Source: Onthomonas sp964456525 (lineage in GTDB: Bacteria > Bacillota > Clostridia > Oscillospirales > Oscillospiraceae). From it: a stretch of 6,074 bases of DNA. Positions 1 to 5,478 of this stretch are shown here, piece after piece (position 1 is the stretch's first letter; every line of letters begins with the position of its first letter). A program made the translations under genes and the position numbers. A model generated the notes under the pieces. It saw only the letters and a list, made by a program, of their open reading frames with translations, ran no database searches and had not been told where the DNA came from. The DNA lies in NCBI GenBank assembly GCA_964456525.1, contig CAYWAP010000062.1:1-6074 (forward strand), read 5' to 3'.

Positions 1-36
1 CTGCTCTATCTGGCCTCCGACGGGGAGCGGGAGTGA
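1..36 (+). CDS. 3' end of an unidentified upstream gene
   Basis: The first 36 bases read as an open frame of eleven codons (LLYLASDGERE) followed by TGA. The frame is open to the left edge, so this is probably the C-terminus of a gene that starts outside the window. Eleven residues are too few to assign a family. Its position before cbiK makes a cobalamin-biosynthesis gene plausible, but that is only inference from context. The 124-nt spacing to cbiK is longer than the tight spacings further down the cluster. Confidence 0.45.
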   Translation: MLYLASDGERE

Positions 37-160
37 GGAACAGAAGCTGAAAAACGCAGCTTGCGCCAAAACATGGATACAAAGCGGCCCGCGGCCGGGA
101 ACCGGGGGATTCCGGCGGCGAAACTGGCGTGAAAGCGTTTGGAGAGGAGAGAGCGGAGAT
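37..160 (+). other. Intergenic leader upstream of cbiK, possibly structured
   Basis: This 124-nt non-coding stretch separates the upstream gene from cbiK. It contains a small perfect hairpin (AAGCTG at 44-49 with CAGCTT at 57-62), which has no T-run after it and so is not an obvious terminator. CGCCA at 64-68 can pair with TGGCG at 125-129, enclosing a very GC-rich core. No convincing sigma-70 promoter and no B12 box were found. The purine-rich AGGAGA at 145-150 lies 10 nt before the cbiK ATG and is its probable ribosome binding site; GGAG at 155-158 is too close to the start. Confidence 0.4.
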
Positions 161-952
161 ATGAAAAAAGCAATTCTGGTTGTCTCTTTTGGCACCAGCC
201 ATCGAAAAGCCCTGAAGGAGAACATTGAGCCGGTGGAACGGGCGCTGGCAGAGGCCTTTCCGGATCGGGAATTTCGCAGGGCGTTTACCAGCGGCGTCAT
301 CCGTCGGAAACTGCTGCTCCGGGATAGGTTGAAAATTGACGGTGTGGTGGAGGCGCTGGAAGCCCTCCGTCTGGAAGGGTTTGAAGACGTCCTGCTCCAG
401 CCCACGCACATTCTGAACGGAGAGGAAACAGACCGGCTGATGGCGGAAGCCAAGCTGTATGCGCTGGTATTTAACCGCTTTCAGGTGGGGAAGCCGCTGC
501 TCACCGCCCATGAGGACTATATCCGCCTGGCCCAGGCCATCATGTCCGAAATGCCGAACCTGGCAGACGATCAGGCGCTGGTGCTCATGGGGCACGGCAC
601 GGCGCACTTTGTCAACGCCGCCTACCCGGCGATGGAGTACGTGTTTCACGACCTGGGCTACAAAAATGTGTTCGTGGGCACCGTCGAGGGCTATCCCACG
701 GTCAAAGAAGTGGTGCGCCGGCTGGATGAGCAGTTGAACGTCCGGCGTGTGATGATCGCGCCCATGATGCTGGTGGCCGGAGAACACGTTAGCGAGGACA
801 TGGCCGGGGATGGCCCGGATTCCTGGGTCAACCAGATGCGCGAGCGGTACTACCAGGTCACGCCGGTTTTGCAGGGGCTTGGCGCCTATGCCGCCGTCTG
901 CCAGCTGTTTGTGGATCACGCCCGGGCGGCGCTGGAGGATAACCATGCCTGA
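161..952 (+). CDS. cbiK: Anaerobic sirohydrochlorin cobaltochelatase CbiK
   Basis: This 263-residue protein matches the ATP-independent class II chelatase CbiK, which inserts cobalt into sirohydrochlorin (or its precorrin-2-level counterpart) in the early-cobalt, anaerobic route to cobalamin. The N-terminus MKKAILVVSFGTSH is the family opening. Likely metal-binding and catalytic residues are His145 in the MGHGTAHF segment, Glu176 in TVEGYP and His209 in AGEHV, spaced as in characterised CbiK proteins. Length is normal for the family. No signal peptide is visible, so a cytoplasmic enzyme is expected, unlike the exported CbiK variants of some sulfate reducers. Its stop overlaps the start of cbiL by 8 nt, indicating translational coupling. 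A related CbiX or ferrochelatase role is less likely given the length and motifs. Confidence 0.95.
   Translation: MKKAILVVSFGTSHRKALKENIEPVERALAEAFPDREFRRAFTSGVIRRKLLLRDRLKIDGVVEALEALRLEGFEDVLLQPTHILNGEETDRLMAEAKLYALVFNRFQVGKPLLTAHEDYIRLAQAIMSEMPNLADDQALVLMGHGTAHFVNAAYPAMEYVFHDLGYKNVFVGTVEGYPTVKEVVRRLDEQLNVRRVMIAPMMLVAGEHVSEDMAGDGPDSWVNQMRERYYQVTPVLQGLGAYAAVCQLFVDHARAALEDNHA
934..938 (+). promoter_or_regulatory. Ribosome binding site fixing the cbiL start
   Basis: GGAGG lies inside the 3' end of cbiK, 6 nt before the ATG at 945. It supports that ATG as the cbiL start rather than an ATG further upstream in the same frame at 810, which would put about 45 non-family residues in front of the methyltransferase domain. 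Confidence 0.8.
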
Positions 953-1649
953 ATGCCATTTGGGAACCCTGTACGGTGTGGGCATTGGCCCCGGCGACCC
1001 GGAACTGATGACGTTAAAAGCGGTTCGCCTCCTGAAAGCGGCCGATGTGATTGCCATTCCCGACGCTCGGGGCAAGAGCCGGATCGCCTGGGAGGTCGTC
1101 CGGGACGTGGTGGGAGACAAGGCTGTGCTGGACTGCCCGGCGCCGATGACCAGAGACAAAGCCCAGGTGGATGCCGCCTGGGACCGGAACGCGGACAACG
1201 TCTGCGCCCTGTTGGACAGGGGGAAAGACGTTGCCTTTGTCACCCTGGGGGATCCTTCAATCTATTCCACATACTGGTATTTGCACCAGCGTGTTCAGGC
1301 CCGGGGCTATCCGGCCCGGATGGTGCCGGGGGTGCCGTCCTTTTGCGCGGCGGCGGCGGGGTTAAATACGGCCCTGTGTGAGGGCAGTGAGCCACTGCTC
1401 ATCGTGCCTGCGTCCTATCCCGGCCTTGCGGACAGCCTTGACGTGGAGGCAAACAAGGTGCTGATGAAGGCTGGGCGGCAGCTGGAAGCGGTCAAGGACG
1501 CCCTGGGGGAGCGCCATGAACTGGATCGCGCATCCCTCGCCGTGAACTGCGGGATGGACGGGGAGCGGTATGAGCCGGATTTTGCAAATGCGGATACCGA
1601 TGCTGGCTACTTTTCCATCGTCCTGGTGAAGATGCGGGAAAAAGAATGA
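945..1649 (+). CDS. cbiL: Precorrin-2 / cobalt-factor II C20-methyltransferase
   Basis: This 234-residue protein belongs to the SAM-dependent tetrapyrrole methylase family and matches the CbiL/CobI branch, which methylates C20 of the precorrin-2-level macrocycle in cobalamin synthesis. The SAM-binding motif YGVGIGPGDPE covers residues 10-20 and is followed by LMTLKA. The family motif TLGDPSIYSTY is at 100-110 and VPGVPSFCAAAA at 127-138. The C-terminal FSIVLVK strand is typical. Length is close to the usual 230-240 residues. The start is set by GGAGG 6 nt upstream, and the gene overlaps cbiK by 8 nt (ATGCCTGA). Because the chelatase next to it is the anaerobic cobalt enzyme, the substrate is probably cobalt-factor II and the name cbiL is preferred over cobI; the sequence alone does not separate the two. 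Confidence 0.93.
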   Translation: MPECHLGTLYGVGIGPGDPELMTLKAVRLLKAADVIAIPDARGKSRIAWEVVRDVVGDKAVLDCPAPMTRDKAQVDAAWDRNADNVCALLDRGKDVAFVTLGDPSIYSTYWYLHQRVQARGYPARMVPGVPSFCAAAAGLNTALCEGSEPLLIVPASYPGLADSLDVEANKVLMKAGRQLEAVKDALGERHELDRASLAVNCGMDGERYEPDFANADTDAGYFSIVLVKMREKE

Positions 1650-1660
1650 GAAGGCTTGTA

Positions 1661-1667
1661 AAAGGTG
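1661..1667 (+). promoter_or_regulatory. Ribosome binding site of hemA
   Basis: AAAGGTG lies 6 nt before the ATG at 1674. An in-frame GTG at 1665 falls inside this sequence, so if AAAGGTG is the Shine-Dalgarno site the start must be the ATG. A weaker AAGG at 1651-1654 could serve the GTG, which would add only three residues. Confidence 0.6.
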
Positions 1668-1673
1668 ATTGAC

Positions 1674-2186
1674 ATGACCATATGGATGGCTGGGTTTGAT
1701 GATCAGCTGGCCAGCGTCAGCCGGCGGGAACAGCTGTCCTTTTCCGCCTCCCAGGTGGAGGCGCTGGACAGAGCCCTTGCGCAGCTGCCCAATGTCAGCG
1801 GCGCGGTGCTGCTGTCCACCTGCAATCGGACGGAGCTTTACCTGACCAGCTGCGGCGCGGAGCCCCTGTCCCCGGGGGAGTTGCTCTGTCAGGCCGCCGG
1901 ACAGGATTGGGCCCAGTGGGAAGGGGTCTGCGTGACCCTCTCCGGCCGGGAGGCCGCCTGGCACCTGCTGGAGGTGGCCGCCGGATTGCGAAGCCGGATT
2001 TGGGGAGAAGATCAGATTGTGACCCAGGTGAGGCTGGCCATGGAGCGGGCCAGAAAGGCCGCCTCCATGGACGCGGTGCTCTCCACTCTGTTTCAGACGG
2101 CGGTGGCCGCCGCCAAAGATGTGAAAACCCATGTCCGGCTGACCGCCGTTCCCCCTTCGGCCCCGTCGGAGGCGGTGAAGCGGCTG
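1674..2186 (+). CDS. hemA: Glutamyl-tRNA reductase, N-terminal part, cut by the gap
   Basis: The 171 visible residues are the catalytic domain of glutamyl-tRNA reductase, which reduces glutamyl-tRNA(Glu) with NADPH to glutamate-1-semialdehyde, the first committed step of the C5 pathway. The key motif is STCNRTELY at residues 48-56, with the thioester-forming cysteine at position 50. GLRSRIWGEDQIVTQV at 104-119 matches the family's substrate-side GLxSxxxGExQIxxQV motif. The sequence breaks off at the 100-N gap just before the expected NADPH-binding domain and C-terminal dimerisation helices; the family is usually about 400 residues or more. The N-terminal segment GFDDQLASVSRRE lacks the usual histidine and TAP of GLxHKTAPVxxRE, so this copy is divergent there. 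The frame appears to continue past the gap, but what follows is HemB, not HemA. Confidence 0.9.
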
Positions 2187-2286
2187 NNNNNNNNNNNNNN
2201 NNNNNNNNNNNNNNNNNNNNNNNNNNNNNNNNNNNNNNNNNNNNNNNNNNNNNNNNNNNNNNNNNNNNNNNNNNNNNNNNNNNNNN
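2187..2286. other. Assembly gap of exactly 100 Ns
   Basis: A run of exactly 100 N is a common scaffolding placeholder for a gap of unknown length. The left flank is HemA residue 171 and the right flank is the last 46 residues of HemB. From usual family lengths, the rest of hemA and the front of hemB alone need roughly 1.5 kb, so 100 nt cannot be the true distance unless a real deletion exists. Further trunk genes such as hemC and a uroporphyrinogen-III synthase/methyltransferase gene often sit between hemA and hemB in Clostridia and may also be missing. Confidence 0.97.
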
Positions 2287-2429
2287 CGGCTGCTGCGGCC
2301 GGTCTGGTGGAGGAGCACCGGGTTATGTGTGAGTCCGCCGTGTGCATTTACCGCGCCGGGGCGGGGATGCTCATTACCTACTATGCCCTTGAGCTGGCAG
2401 ATGCCATGAGAAAAGGAGAGATTGGCTGA
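2287..2429 (+). CDS. hemB: Porphobilinogen synthase, C-terminal fragment after the gap
   Basis: The visible 46 or so residues (AAAAGLVEEHR ... MRKGEIG) match the C-terminus of porphobilinogen synthase (5-aminolevulinate dehydratase), which condenses two 5-aminolevulinates. The diagnostic stretch is ESAVCIYRAGAGMLITYYALE, corresponding to the family's ESLxxIKRAGADxIITYFAKE ending. The active-site lysines and metal site would lie upstream and are lost in the gap. The frame is open into the Ns. Its TGA overlaps the hemL ATG by one base (TGATG), so hemB and hemL are translationally coupled. The assignment rests on a short tail, but the match is characteristic and the neighbouring hemL supports it. 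Confidence 0.85.
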
Positions 2430-3706
2430 TGGATTCCCATGCTCTGTTTGAACGCGCCGTCAAGGTAATCCCCGGAGGGGTGAACTCCCCGGTGCGCGCC
2501 TGCAAACCGATCGGCTGTGAGCCACGCTTTATCGCCAGAGCCAGCGGCTCGCGCATCTACGATGTGGAGGGGCGGTCCTATCTGGATTACGTTGGCTCCT
2601 GGGGGCCGATGATTCTGGGCCATAATCACCCGGCAGTGATGGAGGCGGTGCAAAAGGCTGTGGTGGACGGCCTCTCCTTTGGCGCGCCCACGGAACGTGA
2701 AGTGGTCATGGCCGAGCGGATGAACGAAATGGTTCCCGGGTTGGAGATGTCCCGCATGGTCAACTCCGGCACGGAGGCGGTGATGTCGGCCATCCGCCTT
2801 GCCCGGGGCGTCACCGGCCGGGATAAGATCATCAAATTCGCCGGATGCTACCACGGCCACAGCGACTCCATGCTGGTCAAAGCGGGGTCCGGCGCCCTGA
2901 CGGGGGGCTGCCCGGATTCCAGCGGCGTCACCACACGTGTGGCGGCGGACACTCTGACAGCCAGCTATAATTCCCTGAGCAGTGTCGAAGCGCTGCTGGA
3001 TGCCAATCCCAGTCAGGTTGCGGCCGTCATCGTGGAGCCTGTGGCCGCCAATATGGGGGTTGTCCCGCCGGAGAGAGGCTTTCTGGAGGGGCTGAGAAAG
3101 CTCTGCGATCACAGCGGAGCCCTGCTCATTTTTGATGAGGTCATCACCGGATTCCGTCTGGCGGCGGGCGGAGCGCAGGAATACTTTGGCGTCAAGGCCG
3201 ACCTCGTCACCTATGGAAAAATCATCGGCGGCGGCATGCCGGTGGGCGCTTACGGCGGCAGCTGTGCGCTGATGAACCAGGTTGCGCCCGCCGGGCCCAT
3301 CTATCAGGCTGGCACCCTGTCCGGCAATCCGGTAGCCATGGCCGCCGGGCTGGCACAGCTGGAATATCTTCAGCAGCACCCAGAGGTGTATACCGCCATC
3401 AACCAGCGGGGGGCCATGTTGGCGTCGGGCCTTCGAACCGTCGCGGAGCGGGTGGGGCTGCCGGTGCAGGTGAATCAGATCGGTTCCCTGCTGACGGTGT
3501 TCTTTACCGAGTCGCCGGTCACCGGGTACGACGGAGTCCGCTCCAGTGATCTGTCCCGATTTGCAGCCTATTGTCGGGGAATGCTGGAGGGCGGCATCTA
3601 TGTGGCCCCGTCCCAGTTTGAGGCTATGTTTCTCTCCTATGCGCACACCGTTGCGGACATCGCGGAAACTCTGGAGCGGGTGGAAGACGTGCTCTCAAAG
3701 CTCTGA
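2429..3706 (+). CDS. hemL: Glutamate-1-semialdehyde 2,1-aminomutase
   Basis: This 425-residue PLP enzyme converts glutamate-1-semialdehyde to 5-aminolevulinate, the step after HemA in the C5 pathway. It is a class III aminotransferase-fold protein of normal family length. Visible motifs are GGVNSPVRA at 16-24, the NSGTEA cofactor-phosphate region at 112-117, FDEVITGFR at 235-243 with the PLP-ring aspartate Asp236, and TYGKIIGGGMPVGAYGG at 261-277 with the Schiff-base lysine Lys264; AGTLSGNP is at 294-301. All expected catalytic residues are present. The start overlaps the hemB stop by one base and has GGAG at 2415-2418, 10 nt upstream. It is the last gene of the tetrapyrrole cluster and is followed by terminator hairpins. 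Confidence 0.97.
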   Translation: MDSHALFERAVKVIPGGVNSPVRACKPIGCEPRFIARASGSRIYDVEGRSYLDYVGSWGPMILGHNHPAVMEAVQKAVVDGLSFGAPTEREVVMAERMNEMVPGLEMSRMVNSGTEAVMSAIRLARGVTGRDKIIKFAGCYHGHSDSMLVKAGSGALTGGCPDSSGVTTRVAADTLTASYNSLSSVEALLDANPSQVAAVIVEPVAANMGVVPPERGFLEGLRKLCDHSGALLIFDEVITGFRLAAGGAQEYFGVKADLVTYGKIIGGGMPVGAYGGSCALMNQVAPAGPIYQAGTLSGNPVAMAAGLAQLEYLQQHPEVYTAINQRGAMLASGLRTVAERVGLPVQVNQIGSLLTVFFTESPVTGYDGVRSSDLSRFAAYCRGMLEGGIYVAPSQFEAMFLSYAHTVADIAETLERVEDVLSKL

Positions 3707-3720
3707 AACATCCGAAAAAA

Positions 3721-3748
3721 GACGGCTCTGCACTGCCGCAGAGCCGTC
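3721..3748 (-). terminator. Intrinsic terminator for rightward-to-left (rpmB) transcription
   Basis: GACGGCTCTGC at 3721-3731 and GCAGAGCCGTC at 3738-3748 form a perfect 11-bp stem with a 6-nt loop. The six A's at 3715-3720 become a U-run right after the stem when read on the minus strand, giving a textbook terminator in that direction. On the plus strand the stem is followed by TCGGGG, with no U-run, so there it may only act as a 3' end stabiliser for the hemL transcript. Confidence 0.8.
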
Positions 3749-3792
3749 TCGGGGTCGTCCGTTGTGTTGAAAATGGGCCGCCGCATGGCAAA

Positions 3793-3833
3793 AATAAAAA
3801 CCTCCCGGTCACATCGAACAGGGGGTTTTTATT
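3793..3833. terminator. Bidirectional terminator between hemL and rpmB
   Basis: AATAAAAACCTCC at 3793-3805 pairs with GGGGGTTTTTATT at 3821-3833 (13 bp including one G-T wobble), with a 15-nt loop. Each arm contains both the GC part of the stem and an A/T run, so a U-rich tail follows the GC stem in either direction. It sits between the convergent hemL and rpmB genes and can serve both. Confidence 0.8.
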
Positions 3834-3853
3834 CTTCACCACCGGAGTGTTTC

Positions 3854-4039
3854 TCAGGCGCGAGTCACTTTGCCAGAGCGGAGGCATCTGGTGCAGACGT
3901 GAACATGAGTAGGAGTTCCGTTAACGATTGCCTTCACACGCTTCACGTTGGGCTTCCAGGAACGATTGGAACGACGATGGGAATGGGAAACCTTGATGCC
4001 AAACGTTACGCCCTTACCGCAGAAATCGCACTTTGCCAT
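3854..4039 (-). CDS. rpmB: Large-subunit ribosomal protein L28 (bL28), zinc-binding form
   Basis: This 61-residue basic protein is bL28, a component of the 50S subunit. The sequence opens MAKCDFCGKGVTFG and contains SHSHRRSNRSWKPNVKRV, both typical of the family. Two CxxC pairs (Cys4/Cys7 and Cys49/Cys52) make this the C+ type, expected to hold a structural zinc. The start is supported by GAGGAGG (plus-strand 4048-4054) 8 nt upstream. An earlier ATG at plus-strand 4044-4046 is out of frame. The gene is monocistronic here, with its own promoter and two downstream hairpins, and is divergent from hprK. Confidence 0.97.
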   Translation of the reverse strand: MAKCDFCGKGVTFGIKVSHSHRRSNRSWKPNVKRVKAIVNGTPTHVHVCTRCLRSGKVTRA

Positions 4040-4107
4040 TTTGCATACCTCCTCACATCAGATCTTAAAGCGTTTTGTCAAACGAAGTTTACTAAACAGC
4101 GTGTATC

Positions 4108-4136
4108 ATCATAGCAGATCGAATCGAAAAAATCAA
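4108..4136 (-). promoter_or_regulatory. Sigma-70/SigA-type promoter of rpmB
   Basis: Read on the minus strand, TTGATT (plus 4131-4136) is a -35 box, followed by a 17-nt spacer and the -10 box TATGAT (plus 4108-4113). Transcription would start near 4101, giving a leader of about 60 nt before the rpmB ATG. Box quality and spacing are good. Confidence 0.7.
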
Positions 4137-4196
4137 GGGGGAAAATGAAAAAAATTGTTTTTCGTTGCGGGGGAGGGGACTTTCTAAAATCGATGC

Positions 4197-4225
4197 TTGT
4201 CATTTGGGCCGGAAATGAGTATACT
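4197..4225 (+). promoter_or_regulatory. Sigma-70/SigA-type promoter of hprK
   Basis: TTGTCA at 4197-4202 and TATACT at 4220-4225 are separated by exactly 17 nt. Each box differs from consensus by one base. Transcription would start around 4232, leaving a leader of about 44 nt before the GTG start of hprK. Confidence 0.75.
4200..4218. promoter_or_regulatory. Dyad in the hprK promoter spacer, candidate operator
   Basis: TCATTT at 4200-4205 and AAATGA at 4213-4218 form a perfect 6-bp inverted repeat with a 7-nt centre. It overlaps the end of the -35 box and fills the spacer to the -10 box, the place where a bound dimeric repressor or a MerR-type regulator would act. No regulator is identified, and a chance dyad cannot be excluded. 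Confidence 0.3.
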
Positions 4226-4260
4226 AAACACATAAAATCCCGCTGTCGTACTTACCATTT

Positions 4261-4267
4261 AAAGGAG
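4261..4267 (+). promoter_or_regulatory. Ribosome binding site fixing the hprK start
   Basis: AAAGGAG lies 8 nt before the GTG at 4276. An upstream in-frame GTG at 4267 overlaps this site and would have no usable Shine-Dalgarno sequence, so the later GTG is chosen. Confidence 0.8.
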
Positions 4268-4275
4268 TGTGCGCC

Positions 4276-5238
4276 GTGCCATCCACCAACAGTGTAAAAT
4301 TGAAAAACATCGTTCAGGAGTATGAACTGGAAATCATCCGAAAGGGCAGCAATTTTGAGGAGCAGGAAGTGATCGCATCCAGTGTGAACCGTCCCGGCCT
4401 GTCCCTGGTTGGTTACTATGACTACTTTGATAACAACCGGATCCAGCTGCTGGGCAAGATGGAGTATACCTATCTGAATATGATGGGGCGTGAACAGCGC
4501 TTGAAATGCTTTTACGACCTGCTCTCCCATCCCGTCCCCGCGTTGATTCTGGCCCGAAACCTGGAGCCCCTCCCGGAGTGTCTGGCGGCGGCGGAGCGGT
4601 ATGACCGCACAATCCTGCGCACGCCGTTGGGGACGGGAGACATCATGAGCAGCCTGACCACAAGTCTCCGAACCACTTTGTCCCCGCGCATCACCCGGCA
4701 CGGCGTCCTGGTCGAGATCTATGGCGAGGGCGTGCTCCTGATGGGGGAGAGCGGCATCGGCAAGAGCGAGACGGCGGTGGAGCTGGTGAAGCGGGGCCAC
4801 CGGCTCATTGCGGACGATGCCGTGGAAATTTACCGCATGAGCCCCTCCACACTGATGGGCACGGCGCCGGAGCTGATTCGCTATTATGTGGAAATGCGCG
4901 GCATCGGCGTGATTGACGTCCGGCGGCTGTTTGGCATGGCTGCCGTGAAAGAGCGCCAAAGCATTGACATGGTCATCAATATGGAGCAGTGGCGCGAGGG
5001 CGTGCTCTATGACCGCCTGGGTCTGGCGGACACCTACTGCACGCTTCTGGATGTGAAAATTCCCTCGCTGACCATTCCGGTCAAGCCGGGACGAAACCTG
5101 GCCGTCATTATTGAGGTTGCGGCGATGAACAACCGCCATAAGAAGATGGGATACAATGCCGCCCAGGAATTCACAGACCGCATCAACCAACATTTTGACG
5201 AGCAAATGGCCGGGCAGGCTGAACATTCTGAGGAGTAA
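4276..5238 (+). CDS. hprK: HPr kinase/phosphorylase
   Basis: This 320-residue protein (GTG start) is HprK, the bifunctional enzyme that phosphorylates and dephosphorylates the regulatory serine of HPr, controlling carbon catabolite repression in Firmicutes. The N-terminal domain spans about residues 1-130. The catalytic domain has HGVLVEIYG at 142-150, the Walker A loop GESGIGKS at 157-164 with Lys163, and the catalytic aspartates in LIADD (Asp180, Asp181). The family signature around YVEMRGIGVIDVRRLFG is at 204-220, and the phosphorylase-linked loop PVKPGRNLAVIIEVAAMN is at 268-285. Length is usual. No ptsH, whiA or rapZ neighbour is seen: the gene has its own promoter and terminator and looks monocistronic. 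A long open frame on the opposite strand here is a codon-bias shadow. Confidence 0.97.
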   Translation: MPSTNSVKLKNIVQEYELEIIRKGSNFEEQEVIASSVNRPGLSLVGYYDYFDNNRIQLLGKMEYTYLNMMGREQRLKCFYDLLSHPVPALILARNLEPLPECLAAAERYDRTILRTPLGTGDIMSSLTTSLRTTLSPRITRHGVLVEIYGEGVLLMGESGIGKSETAVELVKRGHRLIADDAVEIYRMSPSTLMGTAPELIRYYVEMRGIGVIDVRRLFGMAAVKERQSIDMVINMEQWREGVLYDRLGLADTYCTLLDVKIPSLTIPVKPGRNLAVIIEVAAMNNRHKKMGYNAAQEFTDRINQHFDEQMAGQAEHSEE

Positions 5239-5318
5239 TTCGGTCGGATGAACGGATCGGCTGCCCATGGCACAGCGGCGGCGCCATTCAATTTTCGCTG
5301 CACTTTTGAAACGACGGC

Positions 5319-5359
5319 AAGGCACAAGCACTAGAAATCCCGGGTTGCTTGTGCCTTTT
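5319..5359 (+). terminator. Intrinsic terminator after hprK
   Basis: AAGGCACAAGCA at 5319-5330 and TGCTTGTGCCTT at 5346-5357 form a perfect 12-bp stem with a 15-nt loop. The descending arm runs into TTTT at 5356-5359. It lies about 80 nt after the hprK stop and separates hprK from the next gene. Confidence 0.8.
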
Positions 5360-5368
5360 GTCCCGGTA

Positions 5369-5410
5369 TTTGCCAGAATGGGCGGGAGAAAAGCACACAT
5401 TTCTGGCAAA
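5369..5410. repeat. 10-bp inverted repeat upstream of the terminal gene
   Basis: TTTGCCAGAA at 5369-5378 and TTCTGGCAAA at 5401-5410 are perfect inverted copies separated by 22 nt. They sit between the hprK terminator and the putative promoter of the next gene, about 30-70 nt upstream of its -10 box. They could be two operator half-sites or a second hairpin; the following sequence (ACTTTCTCTTTCC) is pyrimidine-rich but not a clean U-run. Confidence 0.55.
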
Positions 5411-5438
5411 ACTTTCTCTTTCCTTTTCTGGAGAGCTG

Positions 5439-5447
5439 TGCCATAAT
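5439..5447 (+). promoter_or_regulatory. Possible extended -10 promoter of the terminal gene
   Basis: TGCCATAAT has the extended -10 form TGn followed by CATAAT, one base from consensus. The sequence at the normal -35 distance (TTTCCT, 5419-5424) is weak, which fits an extended -10 or activator-dependent promoter. The start would be near 5454, about 25 nt before the ATG. Confidence 0.45.
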
Positions 5448-5478
5448 AAACGTAATTGTGTTTGGGAGGAGGAATCAC

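Noticed and set aside
73..132. Short frame of 19 codons in the cbiK leader, possible leader peptide
   Set aside because: It has no ribosome binding site before its ATG, and its sequence shows no attenuator-like codon run.
96..132. Partial resemblance to a cobalamin riboswitch core (GGGAA...ATTCC)
   Set aside because: There is no B12 box (GCCAGGAGACC-like) or recognisable pseudoknot loop, and the region is too short for a full riboswitch.
2381..3646. Long minus-strand open frame (421 codons) opposite hemL
   Set aside because: It is fully antisense to a complete, motif-perfect hemL in GC-rich DNA, and its translation has no recognisable domain.
4077..4098. Possible second rpmB promoter (TTGACA on the minus strand) or cre-like site
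   Set aside because: No acceptable -10 box lies 16-18 nt downstream, and the sequence does not keep the symmetric arms of the cre consensus.
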